This document shows positions 34,406 to 44,183 of a DNA stretch of 56,428 nt, piece after piece. Source of the stretch: Aliarcobacter vitoriensis (GTDB taxonomy: Bacteria; Campylobacterota; Campylobacteria; Campylobacterales; Arcobacteraceae); contig NZ_PDKB01000017.1 in NCBI RefSeq assembly GCF_003316695.1, forward strand, positions 1 through 56,428. Direction: 5' to 3'. A program made the position numbers and the translations under genes. Position 1 is the stretch's first letter. Every line of letters starts with the position of its first letter. The notes below the pieces were generated by a model. It did not search any database. It was not told where the DNA came from and saw only the letters and a program-made list of their open reading frames with translations.

Positions 34406-35137
34406 ATGAACAAAGTATATTTAACAGGAGCAGGTCCAGGAGATATTGAACTATTAACTTTAAAAGCCTGTAAAGTTATAAAACAAGCAGATATAATAAT
34501 CTATGATAAATTAGCAAATCCTGATATTTTAGATATGGCAAAAGATGGATGTGAGTTTATATTTGTAGGAAAAGAGTCTGGAAAACATATAATTCCACAA
34601 GATGAAATAAATGAGATAATATACCAAAATAGTTTAAAATATGATGTTGTTGTAAGGCTAAAAGGTGGAGATCCTTTCGTATTTGGACGAGGAGGAGAGG
34701 AAGCACTATATTTAAAACAAAGAGATGTTAAATTTGAAATAATTCCTGGAGTTACTTCAAGTATTAGTGTTCCAGCTTATGCTGGAATTCCTGTAACTCA
34801 TAGAGGAATAACTTGTTCTTTTAGAGTTGTAACGGGGCATGAAACTCCAGATAAAGATGTTTGTCAAATAGATTGGGAAAGTTTTAAAACAAATGAAACA
34901 ATAATTTTTTTGATGGGACTTCACAATATTGAGTTAATAAAAAACAGACTATTAGAAATTGGAAAACCATCAAATACACCTTGTGCTATTATCTCAAAAG
35001 GAACAACAAAAAATCAAAAAGTTGTAACTGGAACTTTAAAAGATATCGTACAAAAATCAAAAGATATGCCAACTCCCGCTATTATAGTAGTTGGTGAAGT
35101 TGTAAAGCTAAGAGAAGAGTTAGATTGGTTTAGTTAA
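34406..35137 (+). CDS. cobA: Uroporphyrinogen-III C-methyltransferase
   Basis: 243 residues, a single SUMT methylase domain: VYLTGAGPGDIELLTLKA, then GCEFIFVGKESGKH, VRLKGGDPFVFGRGGEEA and the AYAGIPVTHRG substrate loop. It makes precorrin-2 from uroporphyrinogen III using two SAM, the first step to siroheme or cobalamin. It faces (convergent, 3 nt apart) the separate precorrin-2 dehydrogenase, so the CysG activities are split over two genes. Confidence 0.93.
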   Translation: MNKVYLTGAGPGDIELLTLKACKVIKQADIIIYDKLANPDILDMAKDGCEFIFVGKESGKHIIPQDEINEIIYQNSLKYDVVVRLKGGDPFVFGRGGEEALYLKQRDVKFEIIPGVTSSISVPAYAGIPVTHRGITCSFRVVTGHETPDKDVCQIDWESFKTNETIIFLMGLHNIELIKNRLLEIGKPSNTPCAIISKGTTKNQKVVTGTLKDIVQKSKDMPTPAIIVVGEVVKLREELDWFS

Positions 35138-35140
35138 ATC

Positions 35141-35710
35141 TTATCTTTTATCCCAAGAGTTTATATAATCTTTTACTTTTTTATCAAAAAGTTGCATTCT
35201 TTCTTTTCCTTTGGGAATGATAGTTCGTAAAGATTTTAACTCTTTTAAAAAATCTTCTACATCTTCTGGTATTACTTTTAAAAGATACTGCTTAAAATTT
35301 TTAGCAAATGCAGGAGAACTTCCACTTGTTGAGATAGCAACTGTTAAATCACCTTTTTTTATATACGAAGGGAAGATAAAATCACAATATTGTTGTAAAT
35401 CTACACAATTACATAAAATATTGTGATTTCTTGTTTCAAAGTAAATACTTTCTTGTAGATTAAAATCATCAACTGCAACAATAACAATATCAAAATCTTT
35501 TATATCACCTTTTTCATAAGCTCTTTTAAAAAATTTTAAGTTATTTTCATCTATCAAACTTTTTGTTTGAAGTAGATAATCTTTTGCTATTAAAGTAATA
35601 TTTGAAGAAAAATTTAGAATATGAGTTAGTTTTTCTAAAGCTATATTTCCACCACCAACAATTAAAATACTCTTATCATCAAACTTTAAAAATGCTGGAA
35701 AATATGCCAT
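35141..35710 (-). CDS. Precorrin-2 dehydrogenase / sirohydrochlorin ferrochelatase (Met8/CysG N-terminal type)
   Basis: 189 residues. NAD-binding GGGNIALEKL near residue 18-27, then DIVIVAVDDFNLQESIY and CNCVDLQQYCDFIFPS, and the catalytic-type ISTSGSSPAFAKNFKQYL segment. It oxidises precorrin-2 to sirohydrochlorin and may insert iron to give siroheme. The unusual CNC motif sits in the family's usual NVVD position. Neighbour hemH is 11 nt upstream on the same strand. Confidence 0.88.
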   Translation of the reverse strand: MAYFPAFLKFDDKSILIVGGGNIALEKLTHILNFSSNITLIAKDYLLQTKSLIDENNLKFFKRAYEKGDIKDFDIVIVAVDDFNLQESIYFETRNHNILCNCVDLQQYCDFIFPSYIKKGDLTVAISTSGSSPAFAKNFKQYLLKVIPEDVEDFLKELKSLRTIIPKGKERMQLFDKKVKDYINSWDKR

Positions 35711-35721
35711 AAATAAGCCTT

Positions 35722-36648
35722 TTATTTTATAATATCTTTAATAGTTTCTATAAATTCATCACTATCATTTACACATCTACAAACTTTATAATCTTTTATT
35801 CCTAAATTTTGTGCAATATGTCTATATTCAATATCTAGTTCAAAATCCGTTTCAGAGTTATCAACGATAAAAGACAATGGATATATGATGACATTTTCAT
35901 CTTTGAAATTTTTTAACATTTCTTCAAGTGATGGTTCAAGCCATTTTAAAGGTCCAACTTTTGATTGATATGCTAGATTTATTGATTTAAAAACTTTACC
36001 TTTTTCTTCTAACTTTTGCTTTAAAAGTTCTATTTGTTCAATCATTTGTCTTTGATATGGATCTCCATTGTCCACTATTTTTTGTGGTAGTCCGTGAGCT
36101 GAAAATATTAGATTGTAATTTGTTTCATCATCAATATTTCTTAAAATTTCATTTACAATACTGTTGTTAAAACTATCATTTTTATAAAAATCATATATTA
36201 CTTTTATTTTAAAACTATTTTTTTCATATTTTAAAAAATCTTCTAAAGAAGATTTTGTAGTAGTTGTAGAGTATTGTGGATACAAAGGAAGCAAAATAAT
36301 CTCTTCTATACCATCTTTTTTCATTTTTTGTATTACTTCATTTGCAAAAGGTGGCGTATATCTCATAATTTGGTAAGTTTTAAAATCTTTTATTTGTTCA
36401 TTACATTTTTCAACCAGTTTTTCTGTAAGAGGATTGATAGGAGAGCTATTACCTATTTTTTCATAATTTTCCCAAGCACTATCCAATCTTTTATTTACAA
36501 TAACAGAAGCTACTATTTTTCTAATCAAACTATTTTTTATTGTTAAAATATTTTCATCATTAAACATATTTGTTAAAAACATTTTTAATTCATTTTTGTT
36601 TCTAGCTCCGCCCATATTTAGTAGAACTATTGCTCTATTTGTTTGCAT
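35722..36648 (-). CDS. hemH: Ferrochelatase
   Basis: 308 residues. Ferrochelatase motifs: AIVLLNMGGARNKNE at the start, LLPLYPQYSTTTTKSSL, the metal-site LIFSAHGLPQKIVDNGDPY (catalytic His), YQSKVGPLKWLEPS and VIIYPLSFIVDNSETDFELDIE (Glu). It inserts Fe2+ into protoporphyrin IX at the inner membrane. It overlaps the upstream ABC ATPase gene by 14 nt and is followed by the siroheme gene. Confidence 0.94.
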   Translation of the reverse strand: MQTNRAIVLLNMGGARNKNELKMFLTNMFNDENILTIKNSLIRKIVASVIVNKRLDSAWENYEKIGNSSPINPLTEKLVEKCNEQIKDFKTYQIMRYTPPFANEVIQKMKKDGIEEIILLPLYPQYSTTTTKSSLEDFLKYEKNSFKIKVIYDFYKNDSFNNSIVNEILRNIDDETNYNLIFSAHGLPQKIVDNGDPYQRQMIEQIELLKQKLEEKGKVFKSINLAYQSKVGPLKWLEPSLEEMLKNFKDENVIIYPLSFIVDNSETDFELDIEYRHIAQNLGIKDYKVCRCVNDSDEFIETIKDIIK

Positions 36649-37231
36649 CTTCTAACCTTATTATTTTATTACTACACCATTTTGCCATATCTATATCGTG
36701 AGTTACCAACAAAATAGCACTATCTTTCAAAAGTGTAATTAAAAGTTTCATCACATCATAAGCTATTATATTATCAAGTGCGGATGTTGGTTCATCTATC
36801 AAAAGTAAATCTGGCTTTTGTAAAATTGCCCTTAAAATAGAACATCTTTGAAGCTGTCCGCCACTTAACTCATAACTTTTTTTATGTAAAAGTTCCAAAT
36901 TTAGACTTAATTTTTCCAAAATAGTATCTATCTCTTCTTTAAAATCTCTTTTTACAACATCACATATTTGTTCATAAATCGTATATGTTGGATGAAAAGA
37001 GTTAAATGGGTCTTGAAAAATCATCGCTATTTTTGATTTGTATATTGTTCCTTTTTGTGCTTTTAAATTGCCTAATATAAGTTCAAAAAGTGTTGTTTTT
37101 CCACTTCCACTTTTTCCAAAAATAGTTACAAGTTCTCCCTTTTGTAAAATCAAATTAAAATCTCTATAAATTGGACTATCTTTTTTGTAATAAAAAGATA
37201 GATTTTTTATCTCTAAAACTACATTTTCCAA
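36635..37231 (-). CDS. Orphan ABC ATP-binding protein of the peptide/nickel family
   Basis: 198 residues. Walker A GKSGSGKTT, Q-loop FQDPFNSFHPTYTIYEQI (the OppD/DppF/NikE pattern), signature LSGGQLQRCSILRA, Walker B LLLIDEPTSALD and switch LLVTHD. It lacks the C-terminal oligopeptide extension and is shorter than usual. No permease or binding protein is adjacent. It overlaps hemH by 14 nt, so the two are translated together. Confidence 0.85.
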   Translation of the reverse strand: MENVVLEIKNLSFYYKKDSPIYRDFNLILQKGELVTIFGKSGSGKTTLFELILGNLKAQKGTIYKSKIAMIFQDPFNSFHPTYTIYEQICDVVKRDFKEEIDTILEKLSLNLELLHKKSYELSGGQLQRCSILRAILQKPDLLLIDEPTSALDNIIAYDVMKLLITLLKDSAILLVTHDIDMAKWCSNKIIRLEDANK

Positions 37232-37379
37232 ATAAATATTCCTTTGTTTTTAATCTACACAATCATTATACAATAATAAGCAAAACTTCTAATTGTAATA
37301 GCTAAAAAAACCATAGTTATTAAGCAAAAAAACAAGAAAAGATTGATAAAATTCTTGTCCAAATTTAAAGGAGTTTAAA

Positions 37380-37670
37380 ATGAAAAAAATAGTTCTTGCA
37401 ACTGTAGCAATGGCTGCTTTCGCTTTTGCTGATGCACCTGCTGCTTATGTAACATGTAAAGCCTGTCACGGGGTAAAAGGTGAGATAAATATTACTACTC
37501 AAAGTAAATCTCATGTTCCTGCTAATCAAACTAAAGCTGAAATTGAAAAAGCTTTACATGGTTATAAAGATGGTTCTTATGGTGGTCCTATGAAAGCTTT
37601 AATGAAAGGTCAAGTTGCTAAATTGTCTGATGCTGATATCAAAGCTTTAGCTGACTATATGGGTAAATAA
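37380..37670 (+). CDS. Small periplasmic cytochrome c (c553-like)
   Basis: 96 residues with a signal peptide (about 1-17) and one heme site CKACHGVKG near residues 26-34, a distal Met in GGPMKALMKG, and a C-terminal helix SDADIKALADYMGK. Likely electron carrier to the cbb3 oxidase or a peroxidase; the cbb3 assembly genes are convergent 15 nt away. Strong AAAGGAG ribosome site. Confidence 0.92.
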   Translation: MKKIVLATVAMAAFAFADAPAAYVTCKACHGVKGEINITTQSKSHVPANQTKAEIEKALHGYKDGSYGGPMKALMKGQVAKLSDADIKALADYMGK

Positions 37671-37684
37671 TTTAGATTATTTTT

Positions 37685-37924
37685 CTATTCTTGAGGAAGA
37701 TTTTTATCTTCCTCTTTTTTTTGCTCTTTTTTAGCTTCTTTTACAGAATTTTCTTTTTTTATTGCATCATTTAAATCTTCTACACTATCAAAAAGCAATC
37801 CATTTGTCATTTTTGAAGAATCATCAAATTGTCCTGATTTTGCTCCCCAAATAAATAACATTAACATTCCTGCAGATATTATCAAACCTACAATTAACAT
37901 AAAAAATAGTGTATCATCAATCAT
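37685..37924 (-). CDS. ccoS: cbb3 oxidase assembly protein CcoS
   Basis: 79 residues. One membrane helix (about 6-27) followed by the CcoS motif FIWGAKSGQFDD and a long Lys/Glu tail. CcoS is needed for cofactor insertion into cbb3-type cytochrome oxidase. It lies 3 nt after the copper ATPase gene, its usual partner. Confidence 0.9.
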   Translation of the reverse strand: MIDDTLFFMLIVGLIISAGMLMLFIWGAKSGQFDDSSKMTNGLLFDSVEDLNDAIKKENSVKEAKKEQKKEEDKNLPQE

Positions 37925-37927
37925 AAT

Positions 37928-40360
37928 TTATTTTAATCCTTTTTTTATTCTCAGTGAGTTTAAGATTACAATAAGTGAACTTAAACTCATAGAAAGTGCT
38001 GCAAACAGTGGTATTACATATCCTAACATAGCTAATGGTATTGTAACAGCATTGTAAACAAGTGAAAAAATCAAGTTTTGTTTTATATGCTTATATGTTT
38101 TTTTAGATATTACAAAAGCATCTTTTAAAGCTTTTAATTTTGAATTAAGTAAAACTATATCTGAAACACTCAAAGACACATCAGCAGAATTTCCCATAGC
38201 AATCGAAACATCGCTACTTGCGAGTGCAACACTATCATTTACACCATCCCCAACCATAACAACAATTTTTCCAGAATTTTTTAACTCTTTTATATAATTT
38301 GCTTTTGATGTTGGAGTTTGAGAAGAATAAAATTTTTCTATTTTTAGATTATTTGCAACTTTGGAAGCTACATATTTATTATCACCTGTTAGCATAATAA
38401 CTTCAACTTGCTCTTTTTTTAAATAATCTATCAACTCTTTTGCATCATCTTTTATATCATCTTCAAGTTCAAAAATAGCAACAACTTTTTTATTTATGGC
38501 AAAAATATATAAACTATTATTTGTAGTAAATTCAAACTCTATTCCAAACTCTTTTAGAAGTTCAATATTTCCACCTAAAATTTCTAAATCTTCAAAAGAA
38601 GCACTGAGTCCTTTTGCTTCAATATTTTTTATATTTTCTAAAAATAATTTCTGATAAGTAATATTTTCTTGTAAATATTTTTTGATACTTTGACTAATAG
38701 GATGATTTGAACTATCTACCAAAGAGAATAGTAAACTTAAATTTTTTTCATTTTTATCAAAATATGTCGCATTTACAATGCTTAATTCACCTTTAGTTAA
38801 AGTTCCAGTTTTATCAAAAATAACAGTTGTAGCATTTGCAATAGTTTCTATAAATTTTGCTTCTTTAAAAAGCAGTGATTTTTTAGCCAATTGTGAAATC
38901 CCAACCAAACTAGCCATAGGAGTTGCAAGTGCCAATGCACAAGGGCAAGCTATGATTATTACAGATACAGCTACCATAAAAGACCGCTCAAACTGATTTA
39001 TACCGTCAAAATAAAATCCTAAATCAAGCCCTAGAAAATACCAGACTAAAAATGTAATAAATGCTATTGTTAATATTGTCGCACTAAATTTTCTTGAGAT
39101 TTTATTTGCTAGAGATTGGATTTTTGGTTTTGAATTTAGTGAGTCTTCAAGTAAAGTAACGATAGATGAAAAAGTTGAATTTTTAAAATCTTTTGTAACT
39201 TCAAAATGTACTAATGAGTCTAAATTTATAGTTCCACTATATACATTATCACCCTCTTTTTTATATACAGGCAAACTCTCTCCTGTTAAACTAGATTCAT
39301 CAAAACTTGCACTTCCAAAAGTTATTTTTCCATCAACTGCAACTTTTTCACCAGTTTTTATCTCTATGATATCTCCAACTTTTACACTATTTAAAGCAAG
39401 TACTTTTTTTTCACCATTTTTTATAACTGTTGCTTCCAATGGAATAGTTGATTTGATCTTATCCAAAGTATCAACAGCCGATTTTTTACCTATTACTTCC
39501 AAATATTTTCCAACTAAGACAAAGGTTATTATCATAGCTACAGAGTCAAAATAGCTTTCACCTCTGGTAATATGAAATAAAACTGCCATAGAGTATGTAT
39601 AAGTCAATGTTGCACCTGTAGAAACAGCCAAATCCATAGATACAATTTTATTTTTTAAGCCAAAATAAGCACCTTTGTAAAATACCCAACCACTAAAAAA
39701 CAAAACTGGGGTTGTAAGTATAAACTCTGCAAAATGTATCATCTGTTTTACTTCATTACTCATTCCAGTAAAAAATCCTGTATATTTTGCAACACTTAAC
39801 ATCATAATATTCATAGTACAAACAACTGCAACCATCATTCTTATAAAATAATCTTGTTTTGCCTTATTTGCTTCAATATCAGCTATACTTGAATCATAAG
39901 CATAAGCGTTATATCCAATAGAACGAATTTTTAAAATAATTTGTGATAATTTAATAACTTCAGGGTTAAAAATAATTTTAGCTTTATTTGTAGTAAAATT
40001 TATATTTGCTTCAAAAACACCTTTGGTATCATATAAAACCTTTTCATTTAACCAAACACAAGCTGCACAATGAATTCCCTCTAGGATTAAATCAATTTGT
40101 AAAAAACCATCTTTTGTAAAAGTTGTGTAGTTATCTAAAAAATTTTGTGAATCAAATTTATCTAAATCATTGTTTGAAATTTCTAAAGGTGGAGCTATTT
40201 TTTTATTTCCAAGTTTCTCATAAAAAGATTCTAAACCATCACTTTTTAGGATATGATGAACATTTTGGCAGCCATTACAACAAAATCTTAAATCATTCTC
40301 TTTTATCATTATTTCATCATCAAATGATAAATGACAATGATTACACTCAACTTTTGGCAA
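37928..40360 (-). CDS. ccoI: Copper-type P1B ATPase CcoI for cbb3 oxidase assembly
   Basis: 810 residues. N-terminal Cys-rich metal domain (CNHCHLSFDDE, then FCCNGCQNVH), a heavy-metal-associated domain GIHCAACVWL, eight membrane helices, the CPC metal site (IIACPCALALATP), phosphorylation site DKTGTLTKG and hinge MVGDGVNDSVALA. The extra N-terminal Cys module and the adjacent ccoS mark it as CcoI, which supplies copper to CcoN, rather than a detoxifying CopA. Confidence 0.92.
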   Translation of the reverse strand: MPKVECNHCHLSFDDEIMIKENDLRFCCNGCQNVHHILKSDGLESFYEKLGNKKIAPPLEISNNDLDKFDSQNFLDNYTTFTKDGFLQIDLILEGIHCAACVWLNEKVLYDTKGVFEANINFTTNKAKIIFNPEVIKLSQIILKIRSIGYNAYAYDSSIADIEANKAKQDYFIRMMVAVVCTMNIMMLSVAKYTGFFTGMSNEVKQMIHFAEFILTTPVLFFSGWVFYKGAYFGLKNKIVSMDLAVSTGATLTYTYSMAVLFHITRGESYFDSVAMIITFVLVGKYLEVIGKKSAVDTLDKIKSTIPLEATVIKNGEKKVLALNSVKVGDIIEIKTGEKVAVDGKITFGSASFDESSLTGESLPVYKKEGDNVYSGTINLDSLVHFEVTKDFKNSTFSSIVTLLEDSLNSKPKIQSLANKISRKFSATILTIAFITFLVWYFLGLDLGFYFDGINQFERSFMVAVSVIIIACPCALALATPMASLVGISQLAKKSLLFKEAKFIETIANATTVIFDKTGTLTKGELSIVNATYFDKNEKNLSLLFSLVDSSNHPISQSIKKYLQENITYQKLFLENIKNIEAKGLSASFEDLEILGGNIELLKEFGIEFEFTTNNSLYIFAINKKVVAIFELEDDIKDDAKELIDYLKKEQVEVIMLTGDNKYVASKVANNLKIEKFYSSQTPTSKANYIKELKNSGKIVVMVGDGVNDSVALASSDVSIAMGNSADVSLSVSDIVLLNSKLKALKDAFVISKKTYKHIKQNLIFSLVYNAVTIPLAMLGYVIPLFAALSMSLSSLIVILNSLRIKKGLK

Positions 40361-40444
40361 AAAAACACTCCATTTTTATTAATATTAAACTTCTTATTAA
40401 AATTTTTGTGTATTATATCTTAATAATTTTCAAAGAGTGGTTTA

Positions 40445-42064
40445 ATGAATAACGATATATCAAATCTTAAAAATATTACAGTTTTATATGTAGAAGATGA
40501 AAAGGATTTAAGAGAAATAACTTCTTCAATTTTACAATCTTTCACAAAAAATCAGTTTATTGCATCAAATGGTCAAGAAGGTTACAATCTTTTTTTAGAA
40601 AATGAATTAGAAATAGATTTAATTATTACTGATATAAATATGCCAATTTTAAATGGCTTAGATATGATAAAAAAGATAAAAGATATAAATAAAAAAGTTC
40701 CAATCATTGTAACAACTGCCTTTTCAAATAAAGAATACTTACTTGATGCTATTGATATTGGTGTAGATAAATATGTTTTAAAACCAGTTGATATTTCAAA
40801 ACTACTACATGCAATGGCACAATCTCTAAATTATCATGAACTAAAAGATTTATATACAGATGCATTAACAAATCTTTCAAATAAAAACAGATTAAGAAAA
40901 GATCTAAAAAAATTAAATTATGAAATTATGGCTATGATAGATATTGATGATTTCATAGCAACAAATGATCTATTTGGAGAAGAAATAGGTGATAAAATAT
41001 TAAAAGAATTTGCACATAAAATGAGAACATTTTTTGATGTTGATGAATATTTGTTATATAGAATTGAATCAGATAAATTTGCAGTTGTTCCCAAAAATCA
41101 GATTGTAATTGAAAAGTTTTTTACTATTTGTAAAGAATTCCTAGAAAAAATAGAGGGTGAAACATTCTTAATTGATGAAAATGAAATTGATGTAAATATT
41201 ACTATTGGAATTGCACAAGGAGAAGGTCCACAGGCATATAAATATACAAAAAGAATTATAAGTTATGCTAGAAAAAAATGTCAAAAGATTATGCTTTATG
41301 ATGATTCATACAATATTCATAAATCTTTCGAAGAAAATATTAAATGGATAAAACAGTTAAAACAAGGCTTTAAAGATAATCTTTTGAAAGCATATTTCCA
41401 ACCAATAGTAGATACAAGAACAAAAGAGATCATAAAATATGAAGCACTGATAAGATATATTTCCCCTGAAGGTGTTGAGTTTGGTCCATATAGCTTCTTA
41501 CATATTGCTAAAAAAACAAAAATGTACTCAAATATTATAAAAGTTGTTTTAGATGACTCTTTAAAATTAATAAAAGAAAAGCATAAAAGAGTATCTGTAA
41601 ATATATCTTATGAAGATATTTTAAATGAAAAAACTACGAAATATATTTATGAATTCTTAGAAAAAAACAAACAATATTCATCTAGTTTAGAGTTTGAAAT
41701 ACTAGAATCAGAAGAAATTTTAGATTTTAATCTTGTTGATACATTTATTGAAAAAGTATCTTTATATGGTTGTATTGTAGGGATAGATGATTTTGGAGCA
41801 GGATATTCAAATTTCCATCTTTTATCGACTTTAGCTATAAACTTCATAAAGATTGATGGTTCTTTAATAAGAAATGTTCACGAATCAAAAGATTTAGAAA
41901 TTATTGTAAAAACTATCTCCAATATTGCAAAAGAGTTCAACATCAAAACTGTTGCAGAGTTTGTTGCGAATGAAGAAATTTACAATAAAGTAAAAGAATT
42001 AAATATAGATTTATCACAAGGTTACTACTTCGATAAACCTCTAAGTTATGAACAAATTGACTAA
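40445..42064 (+). CDS. Response regulator with degenerate GGDEF and intact EAL domains
   Basis: 539 residues. Receiver 1-125 (phospho-acceptor Asp63, Lys113 in VLKPVD). GGDEF domain about 135-290 where the active loop reads RIESDKF (206-212), so cyclase activity is unlikely. EAL domain about 305-535 with YEALIRY (Glu333), VNIS, EILESE, IDDFGAGYSN, IKIDGS, VAEFV and QGYYFDKP, all catalytic residues kept. Predicted phosphorylation-controlled c-di-GMP phosphodiesterase. No kinase gene adjacent. Confidence 0.9.
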   Translation: MNNDISNLKNITVLYVEDEKDLREITSSILQSFTKNQFIASNGQEGYNLFLENELEIDLIITDINMPILNGLDMIKKIKDINKKVPIIVTTAFSNKEYLLDAIDIGVDKYVLKPVDISKLLHAMAQSLNYHELKDLYTDALTNLSNKNRLRKDLKKLNYEIMAMIDIDDFIATNDLFGEEIGDKILKEFAHKMRTFFDVDEYLLYRIESDKFAVVPKNQIVIEKFFTICKEFLEKIEGETFLIDENEIDVNITIGIAQGEGPQAYKYTKRIISYARKKCQKIMLYDDSYNIHKSFEENIKWIKQLKQGFKDNLLKAYFQPIVDTRTKEIIKYEALIRYISPEGVEFGPYSFLHIAKKTKMYSNIIKVVLDDSLKLIKEKHKRVSVNISYEDILNEKTTKYIYEFLEKNKQYSSSLEFEILESEEILDFNLVDTFIEKVSLYGCIVGIDDFGAGYSNFHLLSTLAINFIKIDGSLIRNVHESKDLEIIVKTISNIAKEFNIKTVAEFVANEEIYNKVKELNIDLSQGYYFDKPLSYEQID

Positions 42065-42688
42065 TTAATTTAGCCAGTTTGATACTATTTCATCTTTATT
42101 AAAAAGCTTTGATTTAGTTCTTGCAATACTTGCTATAGATAAAATTTCTTGTGTGGCTTTATGAATATTTTCGTTCACTATCAAGTAGTCATAGTCTGTA
42201 AAAGATTCTATTTCAACTTTAGCATTTCTTAATCTTTTTTCAATCATCTCTGAAGAGTCTGTATCTCTACTAACCAATCTTTGTTCCAATATTTTTAAAG
42301 TTGGTGTTGTAATAAAAACCGAAGTTATCAAAGAATTTAACTTTTCTCTTAATATCTTATGTCCTTGAACATCTATATCAAAAATTACTAACTTTCCTTC
42401 ATTTAAAGCCTGTACTATTGGTTGTAATTTCGTTCCATAATAGTTGTCATGAACATTTGCCCATTCTAAAAAATTTCCATTTTCTATGTCTTTTTCAAAT
42501 TCTTCTTTAGTTACAAAAAAATAATCAACTCCATTTTCTTCAACATCTTCTCTTTTTTCCCTTGTTGTTGTTGAAATAGAAAAAAAATAGTTAGGAATAT
42601 TTTTATAAATTTCTCTTAAAAGTGTCGATTTTCCGCAACCGCTAGGACCTGAAATAATTAAAATTGCACCTTTAATCTCTTTTATCAT
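42065..42688 (-). CDS. gmk: Guanylate kinase
   Basis: 207 residues. P-loop ISGPSGCGKSTLL (about 12-24), GMP-binding STTTREKREDVEENGVDYFF, then FLEWANVHDNYYGT and lid RLVSRDTDSSEMIEKRL. It phosphorylates GMP to GDP in the cytoplasm. Overlaps the acidic-protein gene by 4 nt, at the end of the rpsB-tsf-lolD-like run. Confidence 0.95.
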   Translation of the reverse strand: MIKEIKGAILIISGPSGCGKSTLLREIYKNIPNYFFSISTTTREKREDVEENGVDYFFVTKEEFEKDIENGNFLEWANVHDNYYGTKLQPIVQALNEGKLVIFDIDVQGHKILREKLNSLITSVFITTPTLKILEQRLVSRDTDSSEMIEKRLRNAKVEIESFTDYDYLIVNENIHKATQEILSIASIARTKSKLFNKDEIVSNWLN

Positions 42689-43464
42689 TGTTCATCCTTT
42701 AAAGATATTTTTATATCAATAGTTTCACCACGACTCAATTTATCAACTAAATCTTGATTTAATTTTGTTAAAAGTGGTTTTAAATCATCAATTTTAAATT
42801 TACTTAATATAAGATGGTACTGTTCTTCTTCATTTAGTTCAAATTCGTAATCTTTTACTTCATCTAAAGCTTCATCTATTATTTGTGAAATATCTTTCCA
42901 ATCTTCTTCTTTGATAGTAGTTGAAGTATCTTCTAAAATTGTATTTATCTTATTTAATTCAGTATTGTCTAAAACTCCACCTTTTTGTAAAGCACTTAAA
43001 CTCACTATACTTTCGTCTTCTTCAATATAATCTTCTTCTACTTCAAATTCTATATTATCCTCAAGTTCATCATTTATAAAATCTACTAAAGGGGTTACAA
43101 TATCTTCTTCATTTTCAGTAACAAAATGAGACAATCCTATATTATCTTTCTGGTCTTGTTTTATAATCTCAATTTGTTCTTTCAATAAACTTTCAAGTTT
43201 TGTTGGAAGAAAAGGTCTTGGAATTAAAAAATCTCTTGGCTTATCAAAAGGTAACTCTTCAGCACTTATAGCTCCAATTTTTTGTGCAAATCTTTTAATT
43301 TTTATAAATTTACTATCTAAAAAAGGCTGGTCAATTATTATCAAATCGTATTTTGCTGAAACACTATTCGTATTTTGGATAATAAGCTCAATCTTCAATC
43401 TTTTACATACTAGAGAAAAAATATGCTCAATTATAGCTGTGTTGCAAATTAAAAGTAATTTCAC
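42685..43464 (-). CDS. Acidic protein with a receiver-like N-terminus, unknown function
   Basis: 259 residues. The first 105 residues look like a degenerate receiver fold (MKLLLICNTAIIEHIFSL, DLIIIDQPFLDS, IGAISAEELPF, FLIPRPFLPTKLESLL). After that comes a very acidic, probably disordered middle (DELEDNIEFEVEEDYIEEDES) and a helical end. A highly acidic protein occupies the same place before gmk in Campylobacter as I recall it. It overlaps both neighbours by 4 nt. Function unknown. Confidence 0.72.
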   Translation of the reverse strand: MKLLLICNTAIIEHIFSLVCKRLKIELIIQNTNSVSAKYDLIIIDQPFLDSKFIKIKRFAQKIGAISAEELPFDKPRDFLIPRPFLPTKLESLLKEQIEIIKQDQKDNIGLSHFVTENEEDIVTPLVDFINDELEDNIEFEVEEDYIEEDESIVSLSALQKGGVLDNTELNKINTILEDTSTTIKEEDWKDISQIIDEALDEVKDYEFELNEEEQYHLILSKFKIDDLKPLLTKLNQDLVDKLSRGETIDIKISLKDEQ

Positions 43465-44144
43465 TTTATAATCTCCCTTAAACTAAAATCCTCTAACTTA
43501 TATACTTTATCACATTTAAAAGCTAAATCATGTTCGTGTGTTACCAATATAAGTCCTGCGTCATAATTCTTTATATAATCAAATAATGAATCCATCACTA
43601 TATTTGCTGTATCTTTGTCTAAATTACCTGTTGGTTCATCTGCAAAAATAATTTTTGGTTTTTTCATCAATATTCTAGCAATAGATAATCTTTGCTGTTG
43701 CCCACCACTTAACTCTCCAACACCTTGATTTATAATATGTTCTATATTTAATGCTTTCAATAAATCATTATCTAAATTATTTTTACTTAAAAGTGTAGCA
43801 ATTTGCAAGTTTTCAAAAGCACTAAATCCACGAAATAAATAATGTGCTTGAAAAATGATACCAAAATCATCTCTTCTAATTTTTAGTAAATCATTTTGTT
43901 TTAGTTTGTAGATATCTTTACTTTGAAAAACAACATTTCCAATTGTTGGCTTTAAAAGGGAAGATAATACATTTAACAAAGTAGATTTTCCACTTCCACT
44001 TGTACCTATAATAGCGATTGATTCTTTTTTATGTAAGCTTATATTTATATTTTTAAAAAGTTCATAATCAAAGTTATGAGATATATTTTTTGCTTCAAGT
44101 AGAGTCGATGCAAGGAGTGTATCCTTCTTGAAATTTTCACTCAT
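43461..44144 (-). CDS. LolD-like ABC transporter ATP-binding protein
   Basis: 227 residues of the MacB/LolD/FtsE group: Walker A GTSGSGKSTLL, Q-loop IIFQAHYLFRGFSAFENL, signature LSGGQQQRLSIARIL, Walker B IIFADEPTGNLD and LVTHEHD. LolD drives release of lipoproteins from the inner membrane; the LolCE partner is not adjacent, so another substrate is possible. AAGGG ribosome site 7 nt before the ATG. Follows tsf by 39 nt. Confidence 0.85.
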   Translation of the reverse strand: MSENFKKDTLLASTLLEAKNISHNFDYELFKNINISLHKKESIAIIGTSGSGKSTLLNVLSSLLKPTIGNVVFQSKDIYKLKQNDLLKIRRDDFGIIFQAHYLFRGFSAFENLQIATLLSKNNLDNDLLKALNIEHIINQGVGELSGGQQQRLSIARILMKKPKIIFADEPTGNLDKDTANIVMDSLFDYIKNYDAGLILVTHEHDLAFKCDKVYKLEDFSLREIIK

Positions 44145-44183
44145 TGCATACCCTTTTTATATTTTCATAGTTAAAGAACTATG

